From: Desulfurococcales archaeon
GTDB taxonomy: Archaea > Thermoproteota > Thermoprotei_A > Sulfolobales > WAQK01
Length of the DNA: 9,498 nucleotides
Assembly: GCA_027016915.1 (NCBI GenBank)
Contig: JALURJ010000242.1
Coordinates: forward strand, 1-9,498
Direction of reading: 5' to 3'
This document shows, in pieces, positions 1 through 5,853 of this stretch. The notes under the pieces are model-generated. The model was not told the DNA's origin and did no database searches. It saw nothing but the letters and a program-made list of their open reading frames with translations. Every line of letters begins with the position of its first letter. The first letter of the stretch is position 1. The position numbers and the translations under genes are program-made.

Positions 1-591
1 GGGATAGGCTCTCCACCCCGGCTCACTGTAGGATGACGCTATCCTGTCGAGGCCTCCCCACTCCGGCCTCTCCTCCTCCATCCCTGGGCCCAGGAGGGGG
101 TCCAGGCACCGCCTAGCTTCATGGATGCAGTCTAGGCCGGGAAGGGGGATCTCGACGATGCCCGGCCCGGGGCCCCGGGTTGCAAGCCTCGTCACTCCGA
201 GGGCCCCGACGCCGCGGCCGTGGACCAGTACTCCGTTCCTGAACCCCCTGTACCCTGCCCCCGAGGCCTCGAGGATACACCAGGCGGTCTCCAGGGCTTT
301 GTCCAGGGTTTCGCCTAGCCCGGCTGAGGGGTGTACCAGGAATATGTAGGTCCCCCCGTCCTCGTAGACGGCCTCAGGGCCCCCGGTCATCCTCCTGTAG
401 GTGTGCTCCGGCTTCTCGGAGGGCTGGTAGAACCCTAGAACCCTGCCCCTCCACCTCCACCTGGCTGCGAAGCCAGCGGACCTCACGGCGCCCCGGAGGA
501 CTAGGGTTGACAGGTACTCTGCAAGCGCCTGGAGGTGGAAGGGTGAGGGCGCCTCCGACACGTCTACCCAGAGGGTGCGGGTCCTGGACAT
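1..591 (-). CDS. Lipoate/octanoate transferase-like protein (BPL/LplA/LipB fold), 3' end outside window
   Basis: The first 197 codons of a minus-strand gene run open to the left edge. It starts at ATG 591, one base after the stop of the VIT1-like gene, so the two are probably cotranscribed. The pattern resembles the lipoate-protein ligase/lipoyl(octanoyl) transferase superfamily: a strand-turn GFYQPSEK (residues 53-60), an arginine-then-GG segment YRRMTGG (65-71) followed by AVYEDGG (74-80), then a helix and RNGVLVHGRGVGALGV (118-132), which aligns by eye with the ligase/transferase core. Active members have an invariant lysine in the last motif (GRK-like); here that position is Gly127. The usual YHGPG-type motif reads YEDGG. 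It may therefore be a divergent, regulatory or inactive member, or have another acyl-transfer role. Family assignment is moderate and substrate is unknown. The C-terminal part, where LipB carries its catalytic cysteine, is mostly not in view. Confidence 0.55.
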   Translation of the reverse strand, partial: MSRTRTLWVDVSEAPSPFHLQALAEYLSTLVLRGAVRSAGFAARWRWRGRVLGFYQPSEKPEHTYRRMTGGPEAVYEDGGTYIFLVHPSAGLGETLDKALETAWCILEASGAGYRGFRNGVLVHGRGVGALGVTRLATRGPGPGIVEIPLPGLDCIHEARRCLDPLLGPGMEEERPEWGGLDRIASSYSEPGWRAYP

Positions 592-592
592 G

Positions 593-1723
593 CTACCCTA
601 CCTCTATGCCTAGGAGCGCCGAGGCTGCCCGGCCGAACAGGAACGTGAGCATGGCTGCGCCGAGGCCTGCCAGAGTTAGCTCAAGCATCTTCTTCCTTAT
701 GCTCAGCTCCGCCGACACGGCTATGATGAACCCTGTCCCGCTTATCATGGCTGCTGCGAGGAGGAAGGAGAGGGGTGTCGCCACCCTTATGGGTAGTCCT
801 AGGAAGTAGGGGAGGAGGGGCACCATGGCTCCGAGCAGGTAGAAGAGCCCTGTGTAGAGTCCGGCCTTGGCGGGGTTCTCGAGGGCCTCCTCCCTTAGCC
901 CGTGCTCCTCCTCAGCCACCAGCCTCGTCATGAGGTCCTGGTTACTCGCTGCCTCCTCAGCCACAGCCTCCGCCGTTTCGCGGCTGAACCCCTTCTGGGA
1001 TAGGCTGCTGGCTATCCTCCGCTTCAGCACCCCGGCGACGTGGCGGGACATGAGCTTGATCCTGTTGATCACGCTTAGCCTCACCTCCCTCTGAGCCCTG
1101 ACGCTGGTGAAGGAGCTTATACCCATGGAGAGGGCCCCGCCTATGCCTACTATGGCTCCGCCCAGCGCCACATATATCGGGTCTCCGTAGGCCCCTGCCA
1201 GGCCGGCGGAGACTGAGAGTATCTCGACGAGGCCGTCGCTCATCCCTAGGACTGCGTCCCTCACGTGCTCCATGAACTCCTTGAACCTGGAGCTCTCCTC
1301 CTCGAACTCCTGCTCGTGGATCAGCTCCTCCTCAAGTATCCTCCGGACATTTTCCTTCTCCTCCCCGGTGAGCTCGGGGCTCTCCAGCATCTCCGAGTAC
1401 ATCTCTATGGCTCCCCGCTCACCTCTCTCCAGGAGCTTCAGGGTGAGGCCGAGGCCCAGCAGCCTGAAGAGGAGGGCCGATAGCCTGGCCCTCAGGCCGA
1501 CCCTGCCGATCCGGGGCTCGACGCCCCTCTCCTTGAGGAAGCTGCGCCAGAACTCCGCGTGTCTCTCCTCCATCTCGGCCATCTGGACGAGCCTGTCCCT
1601 CAGCGGCTTGTCCCGGTACATGTTGGCCAGAAGCCTGTAGATCTTGGCGGAGTAGACCTCGTCCTCCAGGAAGGCCTTGGCGTAGCCGACAACGTCGACC
1701 CTTCCAGGCAAGCCCTGGGACAC
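593..1723 (-). CDS. Ferritin-like domain fused to VIT1/CCC1 metal transporter
   Basis: The 376-residue membrane protein has two domains. Residues about 10-150 form a rubrerythrin/ferritin-like helical bundle. Likely di-iron ligands are Glu22, Glu52-x2-His55, Glu107 and Glu133-x2-His136, so both ExxH motifs are intact. Residues about 152-376 are a VIT1/CCC1 domain opening with VRDAVLGMSDGLVEILSVSAG, the family signature. Membrane segments lie at about 158-180, 184-204, 285-307, 312-338 and 347-370. Between the second and third is a charged cytosolic stretch (208-284) with glutamate clusters (Glu252, Glu256-257, Glu271-273) where VIT1 relatives bind metal before transport. By homology it moves Fe2+ or Mn2+ across the membrane, and the ferritin-like part may sense, oxidise or deliver iron. 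The start is GTG 1723. It lies 40 bp after the tungstate operon and 1 nt before the next gene. The fusion is a known family type; the substrate is inferred. Confidence 0.88.
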   Translation of the reverse strand: MSQGLPGRVDVVGYAKAFLEDEVYSAKIYRLLANMYRDKPLRDRLVQMAEMEERHAEFWRSFLKERGVEPRIGRVGLRARLSALLFRLLGLGLTLKLLERGERGAIEMYSEMLESPELTGEEKENVRRILEEELIHEQEFEEESSRFKEFMEHVRDAVLGMSDGLVEILSVSAGLAGAYGDPIYVALGGAIVGIGGALSMGISSFTSVRAQREVRLSVINRIKLMSRHVAGVLKRRIASSLSQKGFSRETAEAVAEEAASNQDLMTRLVAEEEHGLREEALENPAKAGLYTGLFYLLGAMVPLLPYFLGLPIRVATPLSFLLAAAMISGTGFIIAVSAELSIRKKMLELTLAGLGAAMLTFLFGRAASALLGIEVG

Positions 1724-1748
1724 CCGGGACCTGTTACGGGTTGAACGG

Positions 1749-1755
1749 TAAAAAC
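1749..1755 (-). promoter_or_regulatory. Possible TATA box of the ferritin-like/VIT1 gene and T-run after tupC
   Basis: On the minus strand the sequence GTTTTTA is centred about 29 nt upstream of GTG 1723, the spacing expected for a TATA box feeding a leaderless transcript. No good Shine-Dalgarno precedes the GTG, which agrees with that. The same T5 run lies 10 nt past the tupC stop codon and could serve as a T-rich transcription stop. The 40-bp gap holds nothing else recognised. The call rests on position and composition only. Confidence 0.33.
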
Positions 1756-1763
1756 GGTGTGGT

Positions 1764-2456
1764 CTAAACCTCCAAAACCTCCCCGGGCGGGCCGCGTGCC
1801 TTCAGCCTCCCCTCCTCCACCACGACGACCTCGTCCGCTATGCTCCGTGCCAGCAGGTAGTCGTGGGTCGCCACAACCACACCCATGCCCCTCCCCCTGA
1901 GCTCCCTTATGAGGGATGCCAGCCTCCTCCTCTTCTCCAGGTCCAGGTGGGCTGTAGGCTCGTCGAGCAGGAGGACTCTGGGCTCTGCCGCCACAGCCCT
2001 CAGGATGGATATCAGCTGTGCCTCGCCAGCCGACAGCTGGCCCCTCTCCCTCCCAGCCAGCTCCCCTGCACCCATTCTCTCCAGCACCCGTCTAGCTCTG
2101 CTCAGAGCCTCCTCCGGGGGTGCTCCTCTGAGGAGGAGGCCGTAGGCCACGTTGTGCAGTGCTGTGCCCCTGACGAGCACCGGCTTTTCGTGGACGTAGA
2201 CCACTAGGCGGCGGAGCCTGAGCCTCTCGTCCCCATCCACGGCCCAGAAATCGGAGCCCCAGAGCCTCAGGGTGCCGCGGGTGGGCCTGTACAGGGTGCC
2301 GGCTATCTTGAGCAGCGTGGTCTTGCCCGAGCCGTTGGGCCCGACCACGGCGAGGATCCTGCCTTCAGCCACCTCCAGGCTCACATCCCTGAGGGCCCAC
2401 CGCCCCGAGCCGGGATACATGTGCCACACGCCCCTAAGCTCGATCGCAGCGCTCAC
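1764..2456 (-). CDS. tupC: Tungstate ABC transporter ATP-binding protein
   Basis: This 230-residue ABC ATPase energises uptake of tungstate with the tupB permease and tupA binding protein. Visible motifs are Walker A GPNGSGKTT (39-47), an ABC signature in the variant form LSAGE (141-145), Walker B VLLLDEP (161-167), a D-loop around His170-Leu-Asp172 and the switch histidine His198. The Q-loop position, normally Gln-x-Pro, reads His-Glu-Lys-Pro with Glu90 in place of Gln; this is unusual and noted separately. The protein ends right after the core domain, so it lacks the C-terminal TOBE domain of ModC/WtpC-type importers, as TupC proteins do. The start is GTG 2456, overlapping the tupB stop by 4 nt (GTGA), the mark of translational coupling. 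Membership of the tungstate system rests mainly on its partners; the ATPase alone would not separate tungstate from molybdate. Confidence 0.87.
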   Translation of the reverse strand: MSAAIELRGVWHMYPGSGRWALRDVSLEVAEGRILAVVGPNGSGKTTLLKIAGTLYRPTRGTLRLWGSDFWAVDGDERLRLRRLVVYVHEKPVLVRGTALHNVAYGLLLRGAPPEEALSRARRVLERMGAGELAGRERGQLSAGEAQLISILRAVAAEPRVLLLDEPTAHLDLEKRRRLASLIRELRGRGMGVVVATHDYLLARSIADEVVVVEEGRLKARGPPGEVLEV

Positions 2457-3094
2457 TGCTCCCTCAGCCTCCCCAAGAACCTTAGGGTCAGCGACACGAG
2501 TACAAGGATAGCCACCAGCATGGCCCCCAGGCTCAGGGCCAGGCCGAACTCGCCCCTGGAAACCTCTAGGGCTATGGCAGTGGTGATCACCCTAGTATAC
2601 CCCCTGATATTGCCCCCCACCATCAGGGCCACTCCCAGCTCCCCGAAGGCCCTAGAGAAACCCATCACCACTGCGGCTGCCAGGCCCGGCAGGGACTCGG
2701 AGAAGACGAGCCTCGCAGCCTGCCTCTCGGCGGCGCCCAGCGCTAGGGCCAGCTCGCCGTACATGCTCCACGAGTGGGTGAGGACCCTGTAGGCCACCGA
2801 GGTTATCAGCGGCGTTATGAGTATCGCTTGGCCAACAACTATGGCCCTGGGGGTGTAGAGCAGCCTAAGCATCCCCAGGGGGCCCTGGCTGCTGAGGAGG
2901 AGGTAGAGGAGGAGGCCCACAAGCACCGTAGGTATACCCACAAGCGCCTCAAGGAAGGGGACCAGGAGGCGGGAGGCCCTGGGCGACCTGGCCAGCAGGT
3001 ATGCGAGCACCACGCTCCACGCTGAGGAGAGCAGGGTGGCTGTACCCGATATCGCCAGGCTCCTGGCAGCTATCTCCAGGGCCTCCCCTGCCAA
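2453..3094 (-). CDS. tupB: Tungstate ABC transporter permease
   Basis: The 213-residue inner membrane permease belongs to the TupB type (ModB-like fold). About five membrane helices are seen near residues 11-35, 42-67, 84-103, 137-161 and 183-207. The cytoplasmic coupling loop that docks on the ATPase is at about 114-138, with the G-x9-LP-like pattern (ALGAAERQ then SESLPGL). The stretch GFSRAFGELGVALMVGGNI (145-163) followed by TRVITTAIALE (167-177) is characteristic of tungstate TupB permeases, where the related form is GRA-EVGAV-MVGGNI. The start TTG 3094 is preceded by a strong purine-rich site at 3099-3110 (GGGAGGGTGAGG), which supports this start. It begins 6 nt after the tupA stop and lies in the same reading frame; its own stop overlaps the tupC GTG. 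Confidence 0.9.
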   Translation of the reverse strand: MAGEALEIAARSLAISGTATLLSSAWSVVLAYLLARSPRASRLLVPFLEALVGIPTVLVGLLLYLLLSSQGPLGMLRLLYTPRAIVVGQAILITPLITSVAYRVLTHSWSMYGELALALGAAERQAARLVFSESLPGLAAAVVMGFSRAFGELGVALMVGGNIRGYTRVITTAIALEVSRGEFGLALSLGAMLVAILVLVSLTLRFLGRLREQ

Positions 3095-3100
3095 GAAGCC

Positions 3101-4003
3101 TCACCCTCCCGCCAGCTCCTGCCACTTCTCGGCCAGCCAGTCCAGCTTCCCCTGGGCCGGGTAGAAGAGGGGCTGGCCGTACACGTCGACCTTGTAGCTG
3201 CCTATGAGGCTTTGGGCCTCCCCGGCGACGAAGTCGGCGAACATCCTGGCATACTTGGCCTCCTCCCCGCTGCAGGTTGGGACCAGGTAGACGCTGTAGA
3301 TGTTGAGGAGCTCGTCGCCGCCCTGCACCATTACGTCTAGGTTGGGTATCTTGCCATCCTTCCTGAACTTCAGGTATGTTCCTATGTCGGTAAGCACGTA
3401 GGCGCCCCTCTCGTTGGCCACCAGCAGTGTGTTGCCCATCCCGCTACCCGTCTCCAGGTACCAGGGCCTGCCCCTGGGGTCTAGGCCCGCGGCCTCCCAA
3501 AGGCTCAGCTCCTTCACGTGGGTGCCGGAGTTGTCGCCCCTGCTCACGAAGAGGGCTCTGCCCTCCTCCCCCGCCTCGTATATCTTCTCGAAGGCGTCTA
3601 CGGGGTCGTCCTCCCCCTTTATGCGGGCAGGGTCTGAGGGCGGCCCGGCTATGATGAAGTAGTTGTAGGCGAATATCCTGCCCTCAGCTATGGCTCCACG
3701 CGCCATGTACTGCTTCTCAAGGCTTGGGGCGTGGACGAACACCATGCAGGCGTCGCCCATCTCAGCCCTCCTGAGGGCCTCCCCGCTCCCCACGGCTATG
3801 AAGTCTATCTCCACGTTGGGGTGCTGCTTCCTGAACTGGTCCTCCAGGTAGTCGAGCAGCCCGGTGGCGTAGAGGCTTGTGGTGGTTGTCACCCTTACCC
3901 TCACCGTCTGGGCTCCGAGCTGGGTTAGGGATACGAGGACCGCCGCGGCGACTATGACTGCGAGAACCACGAGTAGCCTCGGCTTCACGATATGCACCGC
4001 CAA
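3101..4003 (-). CDS. tupA: Tungstate-binding periplasmic-type protein (TupA)
   Basis: The protein of about 300 residues captures tungstate outside the cell for TupBC. Residues 9-26 form a hydrophobic N-terminal segment with no lipobox cysteine, so the protein is probably membrane-anchored or cleaved by a non-lipoprotein route. The mature part starts with VRVTTTTSLYATGLLDYL (36-51), holding the TTTS ligand loop of TupA. FVSRGDNSGTH (152-162) and YLETGSGMG (183-190) follow, then LTDIGTYL (204-211). These motifs are the TupA hallmark and separate it from ModA, PstS and sulfate-binding proteins. Selectivity for tungstate over molybdate is known for the family, not shown here. The start is uncertain: TTG 4003, GTG 3997 and GTG 3988 are all possible. 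GTG 3997 sits about 27 nt from the TATA box centre and would fit a leaderless mRNA. It is the first gene of tupA-tupB-tupC. Confidence 0.9.
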   Translation of the reverse strand: MAVHIVKPRLLVVLAVIVAAAVLVSLTQLGAQTVRVRVTTTTSLYATGLLDYLEDQFRKQHPNVEIDFIAVGSGEALRRAEMGDACMVFVHAPSLEKQYMARGAIAEGRIFAYNYFIIAGPPSDPARIKGEDDPVDAFEKIYEAGEEGRALFVSRGDNSGTHVKELSLWEAAGLDPRGRPWYLETGSGMGNTLLVANERGAYVLTDIGTYLKFRKDGKIPNLDVMVQGGDELLNIYSVYLVPTCSGEEAKYARMFADFVAGEAQSLIGSYKVDVYGQPLFYPAQGKLDWLAEKWQELAGG

Positions 4004-4044
4004 TGTATATCGGTTATCCGATATATAATGTTAATTCATATCGG
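3987..4044. promoter_or_regulatory. Operator-like array of four ATATCGG/CCGATAT half-sites over the tupA promoter
   Basis: Half-sites on the plus strand are aCGATAT (3987-3993), ATATCGG (4007-4013), CCGATAT (4018-4024) and ATATCGG (4038-4044). Gaps are 13, 4 and 13 nt, giving two 27-bp palindromes whose centres are 31 bp apart, close to three helical turns. The right one is perfect; the left one has one mismatch in its outer base. The two middle half-sites extend to a perfect 8-bp dyad TATATCGG-TTAT-CCGATATA (4006-4025). The array covers the tupA TATA box, the probable transcription start and the start codon, a position suited to repression. The rightmost half-site touches the RuBisCO stop codon. 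The sequence pattern is direct; the regulator and its ligand (possibly tungstate) are inference. Confidence 0.6.
4021..4028 (-). promoter_or_regulatory. TATA box of the tup operon
   Basis: TTATATAT on the minus strand is centred about 27 nt upstream of the GTG at 3997 and about 22 nt upstream of the TTG at 4003. This is a normal archaeal TATA position for a leaderless or near-leaderless transcript. It sits in an otherwise GC-rich region and overlaps one CCGATAT half-site, so a bound repressor would compete with TBP. Confidence 0.6.
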
Positions 4045-5400
4045 CTATGCAGGCCTCACCCGTCCCCACTTCTCCAGAGCCCTCCTAAGCTCCCTATGGG
4101 TCTCGGCGTACTCCTCCAGCGGCACGCCCTTTAGGTAGGAGTCTATGGCCTGCCTCACCGCTGCGGCGCCAGCCCTGGGACCATCGGGGTGTCCCAGCAC
4201 TCCTCCACCGACCTGGATCACCAGGTCGGTGCCCAGGGCCTCTATGACTTCGGGGAGGGTTCCGGGGTGCAGTCCTCCGGAGGAGGTGGGTAGCGCCGGT
4301 TTTATGTGGAGCCAGTCCTGCTCCATGTGGAAGTCGTCTCCCTCGGGCGGCTTGTAGTGGGTGGCTCTGAGGAGTGATGCGTAGTTGACCACGTCGCTGG
4401 CCTTGGCCTCAAGCTTGCCCACGCCGGGGGTGCCGACGTGGAGCTGGTCGACGCCTACGAGCCTGTATAGCTTGGCTAGGACGAACATGGACATGCCGTG
4501 GAGGGGGTTCCTCGTGAAAGCTGCGTGGAACGCCCTGTGGGCGTGGATCCCTAGGCCGTACTCCTCGGCCAGGTCCCTGATCCTCCTGAGGGCCGCCCAC
4601 CCCACTATGACCACGTCCACCATGATGAAGGGGTTCCCGTAGTCGGCTACGAGCTTGAGCCTCCTCTCCATCTCCTCCACGTCGGCCGTTATGTTGGCCA
4701 GCCAGACCTTCCTCTCCCCCGTCTCCTTCTCTGCCCTGTCTATAGCCTTCATCATGTGTTTCGCCCTCTCCTCGAACCTGCAGAAGGAGGGGCTGGTCAG
4801 GTTCTCGTCGTCCTTCGCGTAGTCCATGCCCCCGGCGAGGAACTCGTAGGCCACCCTACCAAGCTCCTCGGCGGTGAAGCCGACCTTGGGCTTGGGGACT
4901 GTGCCCACTATGGGCCTGCCGTAGATCTTGTAGGTCTCCCTGACCCCGCTGATCCCCTTAACAGGGCCCCTGAAGTGCTCGAGGAACCTTGGGGGGAGGT
5001 ATATGTCCTCAACCCTCAGGCCCTTAACCCTCTTCATACCATACACGTTGCCAGCCACCGATGCCAGGAAGCCGGGCAGGTTGCCCTCCTCGAAAAGCTC
5101 GAGGGGGTAGGCCACCCTCACCAGGTAGCTGCCGTCGCCCAGGTCCTTTATCTCGTACGCCTTGCCCCTGAGCTTCCATATCCTGTCGGGCACCACTGAG
5201 AGGGTTGTCCACGTGCCAACACTGCTCTCCGAGGCCACGGCCCCCGCAGCCTCGCGGACGGTGAACCCGTCGGCTGGCGTCACCCTGAAGACCACCACAA
5301 CATCGTTGCTGGGGTCGGGCACGTATTTTTCATCTATGAAGGCGTCATACCACTCGAAACCCCCGGTCAAGGCGGGCACCTCTGTTCTAATTGGCCTCAT
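4045..5400 (-). CDS. rbcL: Ribulose-1,5-bisphosphate carboxylase, form III
   Basis: The 451-residue enzyme adds CO2 to ribulose 1,5-bisphosphate to give two 3-phosphoglycerates. In archaea without phosphoribulokinase, form III enzymes usually take bisphosphate made from nucleotides (AMP phosphorylase and ribose-1,5-bisphosphate isomerase route); those partners are not in this window. All catalytic residues are present: Lys170 and Lys172 in VPKPKVG, carbamylated Lys196 with metal ligands Asp198 and Glu199 in YAKDDEN, His286/His288/Arg289 in HAHRAFH, His321, loop-6 Lys329 in GVGKLE, Ser374 in TSSGGLHPG, and the phosphate loop GGG (398-400). It is therefore an active carboxylase type, not a form IV RuBisCO-like protein. 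The sequence follows the Thermococcus form III enzyme closely along its length. Start ATG 5400 follows an in-frame stop by one codon; GTG 5379 (Val8) is an alternative with a better-placed TATA-like box. No small subunit gene is present, as expected. Confidence 0.96.
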   Translation of the reverse strand: MRPIRTEVPALTGGFEWYDAFIDEKYVPDPSNDVVVVFRVTPADGFTVREAAGAVASESSVGTWTTLSVVPDRIWKLRGKAYEIKDLGDGSYLVRVAYPLELFEEGNLPGFLASVAGNVYGMKRVKGLRVEDIYLPPRFLEHFRGPVKGISGVRETYKIYGRPIVGTVPKPKVGFTAEELGRVAYEFLAGGMDYAKDDENLTSPSFCRFEERAKHMMKAIDRAEKETGERKVWLANITADVEEMERRLKLVADYGNPFIMVDVVIVGWAALRRIRDLAEEYGLGIHAHRAFHAAFTRNPLHGMSMFVLAKLYRLVGVDQLHVGTPGVGKLEAKASDVVNYASLLRATHYKPPEGDDFHMEQDWLHIKPALPTSSGGLHPGTLPEVIEALGTDLVIQVGGGVLGHPDGPRAGAAAVRQAIDSYLKGVPLEEYAETHRELRRALEKWGRVRPA

Positions 5401-5401
5401 A

Positions 5402-5411
5402 CCCTAATAAC
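5402..5411 (-). promoter_or_regulatory. GTTATTAGGG element next to the rbcL start (possible TATA region)
   Basis: GTTATTAGGG on the minus strand ends one base before ATG 5400. It is the exact inverted copy of the element at 5485-5494. If TTATTA acts as the TATA box, transcription would start near 5380 and translation would begin at GTG 5379, giving a leaderless message. If ATG 5400 is used, the AGGG could act as a weak ribosome site, and the promoter would be the A/T-rich block at 5470-5485. Confidence 0.35.
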
Positions 5412-5470
5412 CGTGTTCTGCATGGTAGGCTAACCGGGGGGTTTAGGGATCCTTACACGGATGGTGGTGA

Positions 5471-5494
5471 TATTTATTTTAAAAGTTATTAGGG
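5471..5494 (+). promoter_or_regulatory. A/T-rich promoter of the oxidoreductase operon, possibly bidirectional
   Basis: TATTTATTTTAAAAG runs straight into GTTATTAGGG (5485-5494). TTATTA at 5486-5491 with the purine-rich AAAAG before it resembles a BRE-TATA pair and would start transcription near 5516. That leaves a short leader with AGGT at 5518-5521 before GTG 5530. The palindromic TTTTAAAA at 5477-5484 could also direct minus-strand transcription of rbcL with a leader of about 50 nt. The 129-bp spacer 5401-5529 contains no gene. Confidence 0.42.
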
Positions 5495-5529
5495 GAAACG
5501 GACAAGATGATATAACCAGGTAATAAGCC

Positions 5530-5844
5530 GTGACCACTCATCTCACCACCGGTTTCTGCGGTGACTGCACCCACTACGCTCCCCACGAACCCTACAACTT
5601 CATGGGCCTCTGCTGCAGGACCGGCGAACTCCGCGTGTACATGTGCAACCCCTGCCCCGACTACTCCCCCCGCACAGAGGCGGAGGCTGCAAGGGCCCTT
5701 GAGGAGAGGGGCTGGGCCTACTGCGCCACCTGCAGGGAGCCCCTCTTCACCCCCGAGGAATTGAAGGCCCATAGTGGGCACCTCCTGGTGAGCGACGTCT
5801 TCCTGGACGAGGCCGGGTTCGAGGACTCGCCTGCAGCCGACTAG
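5530..5844 (+). CDS. Small cysteine-rich metal-binding protein, first gene of the oxidoreductase operon
   Basis: This 104-residue soluble protein is not recognised as a named family. It has two likely metal sites. The first is Cys10-x2-Cys13, Cys28-Cys29 and Cys39-x2-Cys42, in a pattern CGDC...GLCC...CNPCPDY that recalls small archaeal and bacterial proteins with a short FeS or zinc-binding cysteine motif. The second is Cys65-x2-Cys68-x12-His81-x2-His84, which looks like a zinc finger of C2H2 type. The tail (85-104) is acidic. GTG 5530 is the only start upstream of Cys10, because an in-frame TAA lies two codons before it; AGGT at 5518-5521 may be its ribosome site. The stop is 9 nt before the next gene, so it is almost certainly cotranscribed with the oxidoreductase. 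It could be an assembly factor, electron carrier or regulator; none of these is shown by the sequence. Confidence 0.78.
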   Translation: MTTHLTTGFCGDCTHYAPHEPYNFMGLCCRTGELRVYMCNPCPDYSPRTEAEAARALEERGWAYCATCREPLFTPEELKAHSGHLLVSDVFLDEAGFEDSPAAD

Positions 5845-5853
5845 GGTGGTACT

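Noticed and set aside
1265..1640. Plus-strand Leu/Ser-rich open frames across the ferritin-like/VIT1 gene
   Set aside because: They are shadows of the Glu/Arg/Leu-rich helices on the minus strand, where the ExxH ligands and VIT1 signature are clear.
1745..1758. ACGGT direct repeat flanking AAAA upstream of the ferritin-like/VIT1 gene
   Set aside because: Five-base copies are too short to support an operator by themselves; recorded only as part of the promoter region.
3101..4003. Phosphate, sulfate or molybdate binding protein
   Set aside because: The TTTS, SRGDNSGTH and TDIGTY motifs are those of TupA; the permease also has the TupB-type MVGGNI stretch.
4615..4760. C/D-box sRNA candidates from ATGATGA words in the RuBisCO region (also near 7190 and 5505)
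   Set aside because: No matching CTGA D box or paired C'/D' boxes at suitable distance; the words are explained by coding sequence.
4045..5400. RuBisCO-like protein (form IV)
   Set aside because: All catalytic lysines, the carbamylation lysine with its Asp-Glu ligands, and the loop-6 lysine are present, which form IV proteins lack in part.
5479..5781. Open frame of 100 codons opposite the cysteine-rich gene
   Set aside because: It is the shadow of the plus-strand gene in GC-rich DNA; composition is Gly/Ala/Val-rich without a domain, and the opposite frame has conserved cysteine motifs.
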